The translations under genes were made by a program, and so were the position numbers. From positions 1 through 64,000 of the forward strand of contig DATAKK010000063.1 in the NCBI GenBank assembly GCA_036261615.1: a DNA stretch of 64,000 nucleotides, in the 5' to 3' direction. The stretch comes from JAJYQH01 sp036261615 (GTDB lineage Bacteria > Actinomycetota > Actinomycetes > Propionibacteriales > Propionibacteriaceae). Below the pieces are notes generated by a model that saw only the letters and a list, made by a program, of their open reading frames with translations, was not told the origin of the DNA and searched no databases. Positions 1 to 10,526 of this stretch are shown here, piece after piece. How positions within the stretch are numbered: the first letter of the stretch is position 1; every line of letters starts with the position of its first letter.

Positions 1-2
1 GT

Positions 3-1664
<1,662 letters not shown>

Positions 1665-1757
1665 GCGGGGCCCACGGAGGGGGTCGTGGAGCAACTTTTA
1701 CGGCCGTGCTAGGTCTTTCACAGCATTCACACAGCACGGACGCCGACCCTTGGTGAC

Positions 1758-3233
1758 ATGAGCGCAACGAGTGCCGTGCGGCGGGCTCCGGAACCCGGAC
1801 GCCCGACCCCCGCGCCCCCGCGTCCGCCGCGGCAGGGTCCCCTGCCGACCAACCGCACCCCCGACCCCCGTCCCGGCACCCTCAACAGCACGGCGACCAT
1901 GCTGCGGGCGCTGCGTGCCGACCTGCTCACGGTCATCGGCTGGGTCTCGGTCGCGGTGGCCATCGCCTTGTTCCTCGCCGACCACGGCCTCGCCGGGTGG
2001 GGGACGCTGCCGGGCGCGACCCTGCAGCTCGGCATCCTCACGGGTCTCGTCGCCACCGACCTCATGGTGCTGTCGCTGCTGCTGAGCAGCCGCATACCCT
2101 TCGTCGACAAGGCGGTGGGACATGACCGGGCGCTGAGCAGGCACGGCGACCTCGGCCAGTGGGTGCTCTACCTCGTGCTCGCCCACGGCATCGTCCTGCT
2201 GGTGTCGTACGCGCTGACCGACCGGGTCAGCCTGCTCACCGAGTTCGGGCTGATGTGGGGCATCCGCAACTACGTGTTCGCCGTCATCTCCGGCGGCCTG
2301 CTCACCCTCGTCGCCGTGTCGTCGATCGTCATGGCCCTGCGCCGCCGGCTGCCGCAGGAGGTGTGGCACGTCATCCACCTCACGACCTACGCGGCCGTGA
2401 TCCTGTCGATCCCGCACCAGTTCTCCCTGGGCCTGGTCGTCAACCACGGCTTCGCCCGCAGCTACTGGATCGCGATGTACGCGGTCACCGCGTTCTGCAT
2501 GATTGCGTTCCGGTTCCTGCTGCCGCTGTTCACCTCGATCGAGCACCAGCTGCGGGTGGCCCGGGTGGAGCGGCTCTCGCCCGACGCGGTCGCGATCATC
2601 ATGACCGGCAAGCACCTCGACCGGCTGGACGCCGACGGCGGCCAGTTCTTCTACTGGCGCTTCATGACCCCCCGGCTGTGGTGGCACCAGCACCCGTTCT
2701 CGCTCTCGACGGCGCCCGACGGGGAGTCCTTGCGGGTCACCGTCCGGGTGCTCGGCAAGGGCACCCGCCAGCTCGTCGACTCCCTGCGCCCGGGCGACCG
2801 GGTCTGGTTCGAGGGCCCCTACGGGCTGTTCTCGGACGCCGTCCGCACGAGCAACGCCGTGGTGCTGGCGGGGGCGGGCGCCGGGATCGGCCCGATCGTC
2901 TCGATCCTCCAGGACACCGACATCGTGCCGGGCCGCGCCCTCGTGCTGCTCCGCGCCTCCACTCCGAGCGACCTGCTCCACTTCCACGAGGTGCGCAACC
3001 TGTGCGCGTCCCGCGGCGTGCAGCTGGTCACCCTGGTCGGACGCCGCTCGGAGGAGAGCGGCTGGCTGCCGGCGTCCGCCGCAGGCAGCCGGCTGGTGCA
3101 GTGGGCCCCCTGGCTCACCAACGCCGACGTCTTCGTCTGCGGCCCCGACGGCTGGACCGACGCCGTCGTCGCCGAGGCCCGGGCGTCCGGCGTCCCCGAC
3201 AAGCAGGTCCACTTCGAAAGGTTCTCCTGGTGA
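1758..3233 (+). CDS. Ferric-reductase-like membrane flavoprotein
   Basis: A 491-residue membrane oxidoreductase. After a proline-rich cytoplasmic N-terminus (about 50 residues) come several membrane helices of the ferric reductase-like type (about 55-270) with histidines suitable for heme (HGIVLL, HVIHLTTY, IPHQF). A ferredoxin-reductase-like C-terminal half follows, with an FAD site around HPFSLSTAP (about 315), GPYGLFS, and the NAD(P)-binding turn GAGAGIGP (about 375). It probably moves electrons from cytoplasmic NAD(P)H through FAD and heme to the outer face. The next gene overlaps its stop by 4 bp (GTGA) and encodes a secreted FMN-binding protein, a natural electron partner. Substrate is not known from sequence. 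Confidence 0.85.
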   Translation: MSATSAVRRAPEPGRPTPAPPRPPRQGPLPTNRTPDPRPGTLNSTATMLRALRADLLTVIGWVSVAVAIALFLADHGLAGWGTLPGATLQLGILTGLVATDLMVLSLLLSSRIPFVDKAVGHDRALSRHGDLGQWVLYLVLAHGIVLLVSYALTDRVSLLTEFGLMWGIRNYVFAVISGGLLTLVAVSSIVMALRRRLPQEVWHVIHLTTYAAVILSIPHQFSLGLVVNHGFARSYWIAMYAVTAFCMIAFRFLLPLFTSIEHQLRVARVERLSPDAVAIIMTGKHLDRLDADGGQFFYWRFMTPRLWWHQHPFSLSTAPDGESLRVTVRVLGKGTRQLVDSLRPGDRVWFEGPYGLFSDAVRTSNAVVLAGAGAGIGPIVSILQDTDIVPGRALVLLRASTPSDLLHFHEVRNLCASRGVQLVTLVGRRSEESGWLPASAAGSRLVQWAPWLTNADVFVCGPDGWTDAVVAEARASGVPDKQVHFERFSW

Positions 3234-3871
3234 GCACTCGAGCAAAGTTCGCCGCGTCCGTCGCCTCGGCGGGGGTCGTGGCGCTGGGCTGGCACCACTA
3301 CGCGGGTGCCGCGCCGGCCACGTCCACCGCCGCCCAGCCGCTCGCCACGACCACGGTGACGGTCACCAAGACCCCCAGCGCCAGCGCGACGAAGTCGTCG
3401 GCGTCCTCGGCGAAGAAGACCTCGTCGAAGCGCTCCACGACGGCGAAGAAGACCACCTCGGCCCCCACGTCGTCGACCTCCACGACCACCCAGGCCCAGT
3501 CGGGCAACCAGGGCGGCACCACCCAGAACCAGGGTGGCAACCAGACCCAGACCCAGACCCAGACGCAGACCCAGCAGACGACGACGGCGAGCACGGGCTG
3601 GAAGAACGGCAGCTTCACCGGCCAGACCGTCAGTCAGCCGTACGGCACCGTGCAGGTCACGGTGACGATCAGCGGCGGGCGGATCTCGAACCTCACCGAA
3701 CAGCTCACCGAGACCGACGCGAGGTCGCAGTACATCGACCAGCAGGCGGTTCCGATGATCAAGCAGGAGGTGCTGTCCGCCGACTCCGCCAGCGTCTCCA
3801 CGATCGGCGGGGCGACCTTCACCAGCGCCGCCTACCTCCAGTCGCTGCAGTCGGCGCTCAACCAGGCCTGA
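3230..3871 (+). CDS. Secreted FMN-binding domain protein
   Basis: A 213-residue exported protein starting at GTG 3230, which overlaps the previous stop (GTGA). It has a short basic start and a hydrophobic segment (about 8-22). A long low-complexity linker rich in Thr, Ser, Lys and Gln follows (about 30-115) and ends in a Gln-Thr repeat. The C-terminal FMN-binding domain (about 120-213) ends in IGGATFTSAAYLQSL; GGATFT matches the site where ApbE joins FMN to a threonine. The next gene is ApbE, 3 bp downstream. The three genes form a flavin-based extracytoplasmic electron-transfer unit. The final acceptor is unknown. Confidence 0.88.
   Translation: MSTRAKFAASVASAGVVALGWHHYAGAAPATSTAAQPLATTTVTVTKTPSASATKSSASSAKKTSSKRSTTAKKTTSAPTSSTSTTTQAQSGNQGGTTQNQGGNQTQTQTQTQTQQTTTASTGWKNGSFTGQTVSQPYGTVQVTVTISGGRISNLTEQLTETDARSQYIDQQAVPMIKQEVLSADSASVSTIGGATFTSAAYLQSLQSALNQA
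3542..3571 (+). repeat. CAGACC hexanucleotide microsatellite inside CDS
   Basis: Five tandem units of CAGACC (one reads CAGACG) encode Gln-Thr pairs in the linker of the FMN-binding protein. Unit length is a multiple of three, so copy-number change would alter linker length without breaking the frame. Confidence 0.85.
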
Positions 3872-3874
3872 CCC

Positions 3875-4663
3875 GTGAGCACCCTGCTCGCCACGGAGGG
3901 TCGCCACGTCTTCGAGACGATGGGGACGGTCGTCACCGTGGTCGCACCCGACGCCGGCCTCACCGACGCGCTGCGCGACGACGTCTTCGCCGCGTTCCAT
4001 CGTCTCGACGAGCGGTTCAGCCTCTACCGGCCGGAGTCGGAGGCGAGCGCCGTGGCGTCCCACCGGCTGCTGCTGCGCGACGCGTCGCCGGAGTACCGGC
4101 AGGCGTACGACCTGGCCGCGGAGTGGACCGACGCGACCGAGGGCGCCTTCACCCCGCACCGCCCCGACGGCGCCATCGACCTCTCCGGTGTGGTCAAGGC
4201 CCTCGGCATCCGGGACGCCGGCGGCCTGCTGTCCGAGCGGGCGGGCGACTGGTGCCTCAACGCCGGGGGAGACGTGCTGGTGTCCGGTCACGAGCGGCCC
4301 GGCAAGCCCTGGGTGGTCGGGATCGTCGACCCGGACGACCGCACGCGCCTGGTGAGCCAGTTCACCTGCTCGCCCGAGTTTCCCGCGGTCGCGACCTCGG
4401 GCGTGGCGGAGCGGGGCGAGCACATCTGGCGGGTCGGCGCGGACGCCACCTTCGTCCAGGTGAGCGTCGCGGCGTCCGACATCATCACCGCGGACGTGCT
4501 CGCCACCGCGATCCTCGCCGGGGGACCGCGCACCCTCGAGCTGGCCACCCGCCGCTGGCGGGTCGAGGTGCTGGCCTTCGGCGGTGACGGCGAGGCGTGG
4601 GCGACCCCCGCCTTCCGCTCCGCGTCGGCCCGAAACCACTCCGCCGCGGGGTCCGCTGGCTAG
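3875..4663 (+). CDS. apbE: FAD:protein FMN transferase (ApbE family)
   Basis: A 262-residue flavin transferase that uses FAD to attach FMN covalently to Thr/Ser in target proteins. Family motifs are in order: ETMGTVVTV near the start, DLSGVVKALG (about 107), WCLNAGGDVLVSG (about 127), VATSGVAERG (about 173) and the metal/FAD site SDIITADVLATA (about 207). It starts at GTG 3875, just after the FMN-binding protein that carries the matching GGATFT acceptor site, which is its likely substrate. No lipobox or clear signal peptide is visible, so it may act on the cytoplasmic side or be exported by another means. Confidence 0.92.
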   Translation: MSTLLATEGRHVFETMGTVVTVVAPDAGLTDALRDDVFAAFHRLDERFSLYRPESEASAVASHRLLLRDASPEYRQAYDLAAEWTDATEGAFTPHRPDGAIDLSGVVKALGIRDAGGLLSERAGDWCLNAGGDVLVSGHERPGKPWVVGIVDPDDRTRLVSQFTCSPEFPAVATSGVAERGEHIWRVGADATFVQVSVAASDIITADVLATAILAGGPRTLELATRRWRVEVLAFGGDGEAWATPAFRSASARNHSAAGSAG

Positions 4664-4705
4664 CATCGGAAGAAGGGTGGTTCGCTCGGCTCAGGAGGCG
4701 CAGCG

Positions 4706-5614
4706 ATGATTCCCTTCGATCCCGCCGGACGCATCGTCGTCGGCACCGATCTCTCCCATCGCGCGGACCAGGCCGTCATCTGGGCGGCCGACCGGGCAGC
4801 GGCCCGGGCGCAGCCGCTCACCGTGGTGCTCGTGATCTCCGAGCTGCCGATCCCCAAGAAGAGCCACGTGTTCGCCGCCATGCGCACCGGCGATTACCTC
4901 GCCGACCTGCGCCGCCGCGCCGACGAGCGGATCACCGGCGTCCGCGAGCGGGTGCTGGCCCGCCACCCGAGCCTCGAGGTGGCGGCGCTCGTCGTCGACG
5001 GCGTCGCGTCCCAGGTGCTCGCCGAGGCGTCTCGCACCGCGGCGCTGGTCGTCGTCGGGGCGCGGGGCCATTCGGCGCCCCTCACCGTGAAGGCGCTCGG
5101 CGGCACCGCGGACGCCGTCACCTCCCACGCCGTCGGGCCGGTCGCGGTGGTCACAGACCTCGGCCAGCCGACCCCTGACGGTCCGGTCGTGGTCGGCGTC
5201 GACGATTCCGCCTCGGCGCTCGCGGCGGTGCGGGTCGCGGTCGACGAGGCCGCGCGCACGACCCGGCGGCTGATAGCCGTCCACGCGTTCGAGGACGTCG
5301 GCGCGGTCTTCACCTCGGGCCTCGGTCTCTGGAGCGTCGACGTGGGCGAGGCCACCGCCTACTTCCACACCATGGTCGGCGACCTCATCGCCCCGTACGT
5401 GCGGGAGCACCCCGAGGTGAGCGTCGAGGTTCGTATCCCACCCGGCCGGGCCGCCAACGCGCTCGCCGAGGCCTCCCGGGAAGCGTCGTTGCTCGTCGTC
5501 GGATCGCGCGGGCGCGGCGGGTTCCTCGGGCTGCTCCTCGGCTCGACGAGCAAGGGGGTGCTCCGCGAGGCGGAGTGCCCCGTCATCGTCACCCGCGAGC
5601 AGCCCCGCCGGTGA
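4706..5614 (+). CDS. Tandem-domain universal stress protein
   Basis: A 302-residue protein made of two UspA folds. Domain 1 (about 8-150) starts RIVVGTDLSHRADQ; domain 2 (about 160-300) starts VVVGVDDSASAL and ends with the ATP-binding signature VGSRGRGGFLGLLLGSTS. Domain 1 has a weaker signature (VVGARGHSAPLT), so nucleotide binding may be confined to domain 2. A TAGCAT box at 4661-4666, overlapping the apbE stop, looks like a -10 element. A ribosome site (AGGAGG, about 4692-4697) sits before ATG 4706. This suggests its own transcript with a short leader. Confidence 0.9.
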   Translation: MIPFDPAGRIVVGTDLSHRADQAVIWAADRAAARAQPLTVVLVISELPIPKKSHVFAAMRTGDYLADLRRRADERITGVRERVLARHPSLEVAALVVDGVASQVLAEASRTAALVVVGARGHSAPLTVKALGGTADAVTSHAVGPVAVVTDLGQPTPDGPVVVGVDDSASALAAVRVAVDEAARTTRRLIAVHAFEDVGAVFTSGLGLWSVDVGEATAYFHTMVGDLIAPYVREHPEVSVEVRIPPGRAANALAEASREASLLVVGSRGRGGFLGLLLGSTSKGVLREAECPVIVTREQPRR

Positions 5615-5643
5615 GCAGCGTGCCGGAGCCGGGCGGCGTCCAC

Positions 5644-5649
5644 GACAAT
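5644..5649 (+). promoter_or_regulatory. Possible -10 box (GACAAT) of a leaderless sixA transcript
   Basis: GACAAT ends 6 bp before the ATG at 5656, the same geometry seen before several other genes here (see finding on leaderless starts). The first base deviates from TANNNT. Confidence 0.4.
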
Positions 5650-5655
5650 GTCGCC

Positions 5656-6168
5656 ATGACCGAGCGCACGCTCCTCCTGCTCCGGCACGCGAAGTCCTCG
5701 TGGGCCGAGGTGATGCCCGACCGGGAGCGTCCGCTCAATCGGCGGGGACGCCGCGACGCCGCGGCCGTCGGTGAACTGCTCGCGGCGCGCGGGGTGCGGG
5801 CCGACGTCGCGCTGCTGTCCCCCGCGGAACGCACCCGGGAGACCTGGCGGCGCGCCGCGGACGCCGGCGCGGTCGCCACCGCCGTGGTCGAGAGCGACGT
5901 GCTGTACGACGCGGAGTCGGCCGACATCGTCGACGTGCTCCGCGGGCTGCCCGACGAGGTGACGACGGCGATCGTCGTCGCGCACTTCCCCGGGATCCCC
6001 GAGACCGTCGCCTACCTGTCGGAGGGACGCGGCTCGGACGCCGCGTGGGACGCCGTCCGGTCCGGGTTCCCCACCGCGGGCCTCGCGACCCTGATCCTCG
6101 AGGGCGCCTGGGCCGACATCGACGCGCTCGGCGCCGAACTGGTCCGCTTCGACGTCCCGAGGGGCTGA
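5656..6168 (+). CDS. sixA: SixA-type phosphohistidine phosphatase
   Basis: A 170-residue histidine phosphatase superfamily enzyme. The catalytic RHAKS motif lies at the N-terminus (LLLLRHAKSSW), the second arginine region in SPAERTRETW, and the later histidine in VVAHFPGIPETV. Small proteins of this form remove phosphate from phosphohistidine in signalling proteins. The start at 5656 puts the RHAKS strand at the usual distance from the N-terminus; an earlier in-frame start would add an unrelated tail. The next gene starts 2 bp after its stop. Confidence 0.85.
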   Translation: MTERTLLLLRHAKSSWAEVMPDRERPLNRRGRRDAAAVGELLAARGVRADVALLSPAERTRETWRRAADAGAVATAVVESDVLYDAESADIVDVLRGLPDEVTTAIVVAHFPGIPETVAYLSEGRGSDAAWDAVRSGFPTAGLATLILEGAWADIDALGAELVRFDVPRG

Positions 6169-6170
6169 GC

Positions 6171-6767
6171 GTGATCGACCTCCCGGAACTGCTCGTCCAG
6201 GACGCCGCCGGGTGGCGCTCCTGGTTGCACCGCCATCACGCCGACCACCCCGGGGTCTGGCTGGTGCTGCGCAAGGTGGGCGGGCAGACGACCGCCCTCA
6301 CCTACGCGGAGGCGCTCGACGAGGCACTGTGCTTCGGCTGGATCGACGGCCAGCTCCGCCGCCGCGACGAGGCCAGCTACCGCCAGCGCTTCACGCCGCG
6401 CCGGCCGAACAGTGTGTGGTCGATGCACAACGTCGAGAACGTCGCCCGCCTCACCCGGGACGGACGGATGCAGCCGGCCGGAGTGGCGGCGGTGGAGGCG
6501 GCCAAGGCGCAGGGACGGTGGCAGACCGCCTACCCCGGGCAGGCCGACATGCAGGTGCCGCCCGACCTGGCCCTGGCGCTGGCCGCCGAGCCCGCGGCCG
6601 CGGCGGCGTTCGAGCAGCTGGACGCCGCCAACCGCTACGCCATCGTGTACCGGCTCACCGCGGTGAAGCGGGCGGCGACGCGCGAGCGCAAGCTGGCCGA
6701 GTACGTCGCCATGCTCGCCCGCGGCGAGTCCCTGCACCCTCGCAGACCCGACCCTGGCGGCCGCTGA
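6171..6767 (+). CDS. YdeI/OmpD-associated family protein
   Basis: A 198-residue protein with the conserved core of the YdeI family: ALDEALCFGWIDGQ (about 45-58), RFTPRRPNSVWSMHN (about 70-85) and a C-terminal helical segment ending in a lysine/arginine-rich KRAATRERK stretch. Biochemical role is not established; some members are linked to antimicrobial peptide protection. GTG 6171 follows the sixA stop by 2 bp, so the two are probably co-transcribed. A strong hairpin follows the gene. Confidence 0.8.
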   Translation: MIDLPELLVQDAAGWRSWLHRHHADHPGVWLVLRKVGGQTTALTYAEALDEALCFGWIDGQLRRRDEASYRQRFTPRRPNSVWSMHNVENVARLTRDGRMQPAGVAAVEAAKAQGRWQTAYPGQADMQVPPDLALALAAEPAAAAAFEQLDAANRYAIVYRLTAVKRAATRERKLAEYVAMLARGESLHPRRPDPGGR

Positions 6768-6793
6768 CCGGCTCCCGGCCCGGCACGGCAGAA

Positions 6794-6820
6794 CGGCCGG
6801 ACGCTGGCTGCGTCCGGCCG
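6794..6820. terminator. Bidirectional hairpin between convergent genes
   Basis: Perfect 11-bp stem CGGCCGGACGC / GCGTCCGGCCG with a 5-nt loop, placed between the convergent YdeI gene and PTS gene. There is no T-tract. Note the GGACGC/GCGTCC arms. Confidence 0.75.
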
Positions 6821-6837
6821 CTCTCGCGTGGGGTGGT

Positions 6838-8886
6838 TCAGGCGTTGGTGAGCGCAGGCTCCACCGCCGGCTCCTTGGCGGTCACCGTGAGCAGCGGCTC
6901 GCCCACCTTGGTCTCCTCGCCCGCGGTCTGCTCGACCCCCCCGAACTTCTTCGAGTTGGTGACGAGCACCGGGGTGACCAGCGACAGGCCGGCGGCCTCG
7001 ATCACCGAGCGGTCGAAGCTCACCAGCTTCGTGCCGGCCTCGATGATGTCGCCGCGCTTGACGAACACCTCGAAGCCCTTGCCCTCGAGACCCACCGTGT
7101 CGATCCCGACGTGGATGAGCAGTTCCACGCCGCTGTCGAGCTGCAGGCCGATCGCGTGTCCGGTGTCGGGGGCCACGATGACCTTCCCGTCGGCCGGGGC
7201 GTAGACGGTGTCACCGGACGGCTCGATGCCCACGCCCCGCCCGACCGTGCCCTTGGCGAACACCGGGTCGGGCACCTCGGCCAGCGGGATGACCCGGCCG
7301 GCCAGGGGAGCGGCGATCGCGGTGACGGCGCCGGGGAGCATGGCCGGCTTCGGCTGCTTGGGGGCGGCGGGTGCGGCGGCCGCTGCCGCGATCTCGGCCT
7401 CGAGCGCGAGGTCGGCCTCGGCCTGGTCGCGCTGGGCCAGGAACTCGGCGCGCTGTTCCGGCGTCCGGTAGTCGCTGATGATCACCAGGGTCATCGCGGT
7501 GAAGAAGGCCGCGGCGATCGCGATGATGTAGTGCAGCGTGCCGTGGAACACGGGGATGGTCAGCAGCGAGGTGAAGGCGAAGGCCTTGGTGCTGACGCCG
7601 CCGCCGATGCCGGTGATGACGCCGCCGACGAGGCAGCCGACCAGCATGCGCGGGTAGATGCGCTTGTAGCGCAGGTGGATGCCGTAGAGGCTCGGCTCGG
7701 AGATGCCGCCGAGCAGGCCCGCGGCGAGGGCGCCGGTGGCCGTCTGGCGCATCGTGTAGTCCTTGTCACGCCAGGACAGGAAGAGCACGCCCGCCGTCGC
7801 GCCGAAGCACGCGAAGTTCCACGAGCCCATGGGGCCCTGGATGAAGTCGTAGCCGAGCGTCTGGATGTTCAGCAGCATGATGGCGTTGATCGGCCAGTGC
7901 AGGCCGAGGGGCACCATGAACGGGTAGGCCAGTGGCACGATGATCGCGAAGATGAACGGCGAGAAGTCGTTGACCGCCTTGAGCACACTGGCGATGCCGG
8001 CGCCCGCGTAGACACCGATCGGGCCGATGAGGAACGCGGTGAGCGGCAGCATGATGACCATCGCGATGAACGGCACGAAGATCAACTGCACGTGCGCGGG
8101 GATGACCTTCTTGAGCCACTTGTACAGCGGGCCGAGGACGGCGGCCATGAGCAGCGGCGGGAACACCTGGGAGCTGTAGTCGCGGATGGCGAGGGGGATG
8201 CCCCAGATGTGCACCACGCTGACGCTCGCCCCGAAGATCGTCTCCGGCTGCACCGTGGAGGCGAGCTTGGTGAACCCGGGCAGCATGAGCAGCGCCATGA
8301 TCGAGAAGCCCACCCAGGGGTCGGCGCCGACCTTCTTGCTCGCGTTGTAGGCCACCATGAGCGGCAGGAACACGAACACCGACTGCCACAGCAGGTTGAC
8401 GAATGCCCAGTTGGTCGGGAGGGTCGTGCGGGGGTCGGCCCAGTTGCCGATGACGCCGGTCGTGGCGAGCAGCGACATCAGCGTGATGAAGAGGGACGCG
8501 CCGAGCAGGGTGCCGAGGATCGGGCGGAACGAGTCGCCGAGGAACTCGAAGAACGAGTCGATCCAGGCGTACTTGCCACGCGCCGCACGCGCCTGCGCCT
8601 TGACCTCCTCGTCGCTGAGTTGCTTGGACCCCATGCCCTTCATCTCGGGCAGCGCGGTGATGTCGTTGTAGACGTTCTGGACGGCACCGCCGATGACGAC
8701 CTGGAACCGGTTGCCGGCCTGCGGCACCGAGCCCATGACCACCGGGATCGCGTCGACCCTCTTCTGGTCGACCACCGAGGCGTCGACCAACTGGAAGCGG
8801 AGGCGGGTGGCGCAGTGCGTCAGGCTCTGGACGTTGGCGGGGCCGCCGAGGGCCTGGACGATATCGGCGGCGGGGGATGTGGCCAT
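6838..8886 (-). CDS. PTS permease EIIBCA, glucose/beta-glucoside family
   Basis: A 682-residue sugar phosphotransferase permease in domain order B-C-A. EIIB (about 1-90) has the phospho-cysteine context HCATRLRF. EIIC (about 105-460) is a multi-helix channel with GGISEPSLYGIHLRYKR, typical of the beta-glucoside/sucrose/trehalose subfamily. EIIA (about 510-680) has the active-site histidine in LLIHVGIDTVGL. It imports a sugar with phosphorylation at the membrane. No antiterminator or glycosidase gene adjoins it, so the substrate is undetermined. ATG 8886 has an upstream GAGAGG ribosome site. Confidence 0.92.
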   Translation of the reverse strand: MATSPAADIVQALGGPANVQSLTHCATRLRFQLVDASVVDQKRVDAIPVVMGSVPQAGNRFQVVIGGAVQNVYNDITALPEMKGMGSKQLSDEEVKAQARAARGKYAWIDSFFEFLGDSFRPILGTLLGASLFITLMSLLATTGVIGNWADPRTTLPTNWAFVNLLWQSVFVFLPLMVAYNASKKVGADPWVGFSIMALLMLPGFTKLASTVQPETIFGASVSVVHIWGIPLAIRDYSSQVFPPLLMAAVLGPLYKWLKKVIPAHVQLIFVPFIAMVIMLPLTAFLIGPIGVYAGAGIASVLKAVNDFSPFIFAIIVPLAYPFMVPLGLHWPINAIMLLNIQTLGYDFIQGPMGSWNFACFGATAGVLFLSWRDKDYTMRQTATGALAAGLLGGISEPSLYGIHLRYKRIYPRMLVGCLVGGVITGIGGGVSTKAFAFTSLLTIPVFHGTLHYIIAIAAAFFTAMTLVIISDYRTPEQRAEFLAQRDQAEADLALEAEIAAAAAAPAAPKQPKPAMLPGAVTAIAAPLAGRVIPLAEVPDPVFAKGTVGRGVGIEPSGDTVYAPADGKVIVAPDTGHAIGLQLDSGVELLIHVGIDTVGLEGKGFEVFVKRGDIIEAGTKLVSFDRSVIEAAGLSLVTPVLVTNSKKFGGVEQTAGEETKVGEPLLTVTAKEPAVEPALTNA

Positions 8887-8998
8887 GAATTACCTCTCTC
8901 ACAGCTGCTGGCTGGCGTGGCCGCCAGCTCCTCTGGGAAGAGCCGGCCGGGGCGATCGCCGCCGGCGCTCTCCGTCGCCCGGGAAACGGCACGCGGAC

Positions 8999-9018
8999 GT
9001 GCTTTCAGGTTAAGGCAC
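8999..9018 (-). promoter_or_regulatory. Imperfect palindrome upstream of the PTS gene
   Basis: GTGCTTTCAGGTTAAGGCAC, with 7 of 10 symmetric pairs, lies about 115 bp upstream of the PTS start and is AT-rich relative to its surroundings. It may be an operator or promoter element. Support is positional only. Confidence 0.25.
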
Positions 9019-9085
9019 CCTGACCGGGCGCGTGCGGCGGCCCCGGAAAAACCCTGGTTCGACCCTGAGACAAAATGCCTAGCCA

Positions 9086-9128
9086 CACGCAGAAGGGCCC
9101 GGGACGAGGTCCCGGGCCCTTCTGCGTG
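9086..9128 (-). terminator. Strong terminator after citrate synthase
   Basis: Perfect 20-bp stem with a 3-nt loop (GAG on the plus strand), just past the gltA stop. On the minus strand it is followed by a short ATTTTGTCT stretch, so it resembles a classic intrinsic terminator. Confidence 0.9.
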
Positions 9129-9137
9129 AGCGGTGTG

Positions 9138-10424
9138 TCAGCGCTGGTCGAGCGGCACGAAGGGTCGCTCCGCCTCGCCGATGTAGACCTGCCGGGGACG
9201 CCCGATCTTGGTCCCGGGCGTGGCCTGCTGTTCGCGCCACTGGGCGATCCAGCCCGGGAGGCGACCGATGGCGAACAGCACGGTGAACATGTTCATCGGG
9301 AAGCCCATGGCCTCGTAGATGAGGCCCGAGTAGAAGTCGACGTTCGGGTAGAGCTTGCGCGACTGGAAGTACTCGTCGTTGAGGGCCGTCTGCTCGAGCT
9401 CCTGCGCGATGTCGAGCAGGTCGCGGCGTCCCTCCTTGAGCTTGAGCACCTCGTCGGCGTGCCGCTTGATGATGTTCGCGCGCGGGTCGAAGTTCTTGTA
9501 CACCCGGTGCCCGAAGCCCATGAGCTTGATGCCGGACTGCTTGTTCTTCACCTTGTCGACGAACTGCTGCACGCTCATGCCGGAGTCCTTGATGGCCTGC
9601 AGCATCTCGAGGACCTCCTGGTTCGCCCCGCCGTGCAGCGGGCCGGACAGCGCGTTCACGCCGGAGGCCACCGAGGTGTAGATGTTCGCGCCTGAGGAGC
9701 CGACGAGACGGACGGTGGAGGTCGAGCAGTTCTGCTCGTGGTCGACGTGCAGGATGAGCAGCACCTCGAGGGCCCGGCTGATCCGCTCGTCGAGCTCGTA
9801 CGGCTCGGTGGGGAAGCCGAAGCTCATCCGCAGGAAGTTGTCGATGTACGACAGCGAGTTGTCCGGGTACAGAGTGGGCTGCCCGACCGAGTTCTTGTAG
9901 CCGAAGGCCGCCAGCGTCGGCACCTTGCCCATCAGCCGCTCGGTGGCCCGCTCGATCTCCGGCTGGGAGAAGCCGATCGAGTCGAGGTTGAAGGTCGAGA
10001 GCGCCATGATGCCGGCCGACAGCACGGGCATCGGGTGCGAGCGGCGCGGGAAGGTGCGGAACAGGTCGCGCATGCGCTCGTCGATGAGGGTGCTGCGGGT
10101 GATCCGCTCCTCGAAGTCCGCCAGCTGCTCCTTGCTGGGCAGTTCTCCGTAGATGACGAGGTAGCTCGTCTCGAGGAAGGTCGACTGCTCGGCCAGCTGC
10201 TCGATCGGGATCCCTCGGTAGCGCAGGATGCCCTTGTCACCGTCGATGTAGGTGATGGCGGATTCGCAGGACGCCGTGTTGACGAAGCCCTGGTCGATGG
10301 TGACGGCCCCCGTCTGGGACAGGAGCTTGCCGATGTCGATGCCGCTGTTGCCTTCGGTGGCGCGCACCACGGGGAGATCGAGTTCCTGGTCGCCGTACGT
10401 CAAGCGGGCACTGTCAGGGGTCAT
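9138..10424 (-). CDS. gltA: Citrate synthase
   Basis: A 428-residue type II-like citrate synthase (acetyl-CoA + oxaloacetate to citrate, TCA entry). The catalytic histidines are in DHEQNCSTS (about 230) and GFGHRVYKNFDPRA (about 305), with the GPLHGGANQEVL loop (about 265). The catalytic aspartate is in NVDFYSG near the C-terminus. Start ATG 10424 has a GAGGAGGA ribosome site a few bases upstream. It is a single-gene unit closed by a strong hairpin. It carries few GGACGCC heptamers compared with nearby genes, as might be expected for a highly expressed gene. Confidence 0.97.
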   Translation of the reverse strand: MTPDSARLTYGDQELDLPVVRATEGNSGIDIGKLLSQTGAVTIDQGFVNTASCESAITYIDGDKGILRYRGIPIEQLAEQSTFLETSYLVIYGELPSKEQLADFEERITRSTLIDERMRDLFRTFPRRSHPMPVLSAGIMALSTFNLDSIGFSQPEIERATERLMGKVPTLAAFGYKNSVGQPTLYPDNSLSYIDNFLRMSFGFPTEPYELDERISRALEVLLILHVDHEQNCSTSTVRLVGSSGANIYTSVASGVNALSGPLHGGANQEVLEMLQAIKDSGMSVQQFVDKVKNKQSGIKLMGFGHRVYKNFDPRANIIKRHADEVLKLKEGRRDLLDIAQELEQTALNDEYFQSRKLYPNVDFYSGLIYEAMGFPMNMFTVLFAIGRLPGWIAQWREQQATPGTKIGRPRQVYIGEAERPFVPLDQR

Positions 10425-10526
10425 AGTGCGTCCTCCTCGAGGCCTCGGTGGCCCTGGCTAGTCGGGGCCGATTACGGCCACAGTACAGCCGGGTACCTGG
10501 AGGGGCACAAAGCGGGAGCCCCCCGG

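Noticed and set aside
7111..9129. A very long open frame opposite the PTS permease gene
   Set aside because: It is antisense to a gene with complete domain evidence, and its translation is low-complexity Arg/Gly/Asp/Glu-rich, as expected from GC-rich third-position bias.
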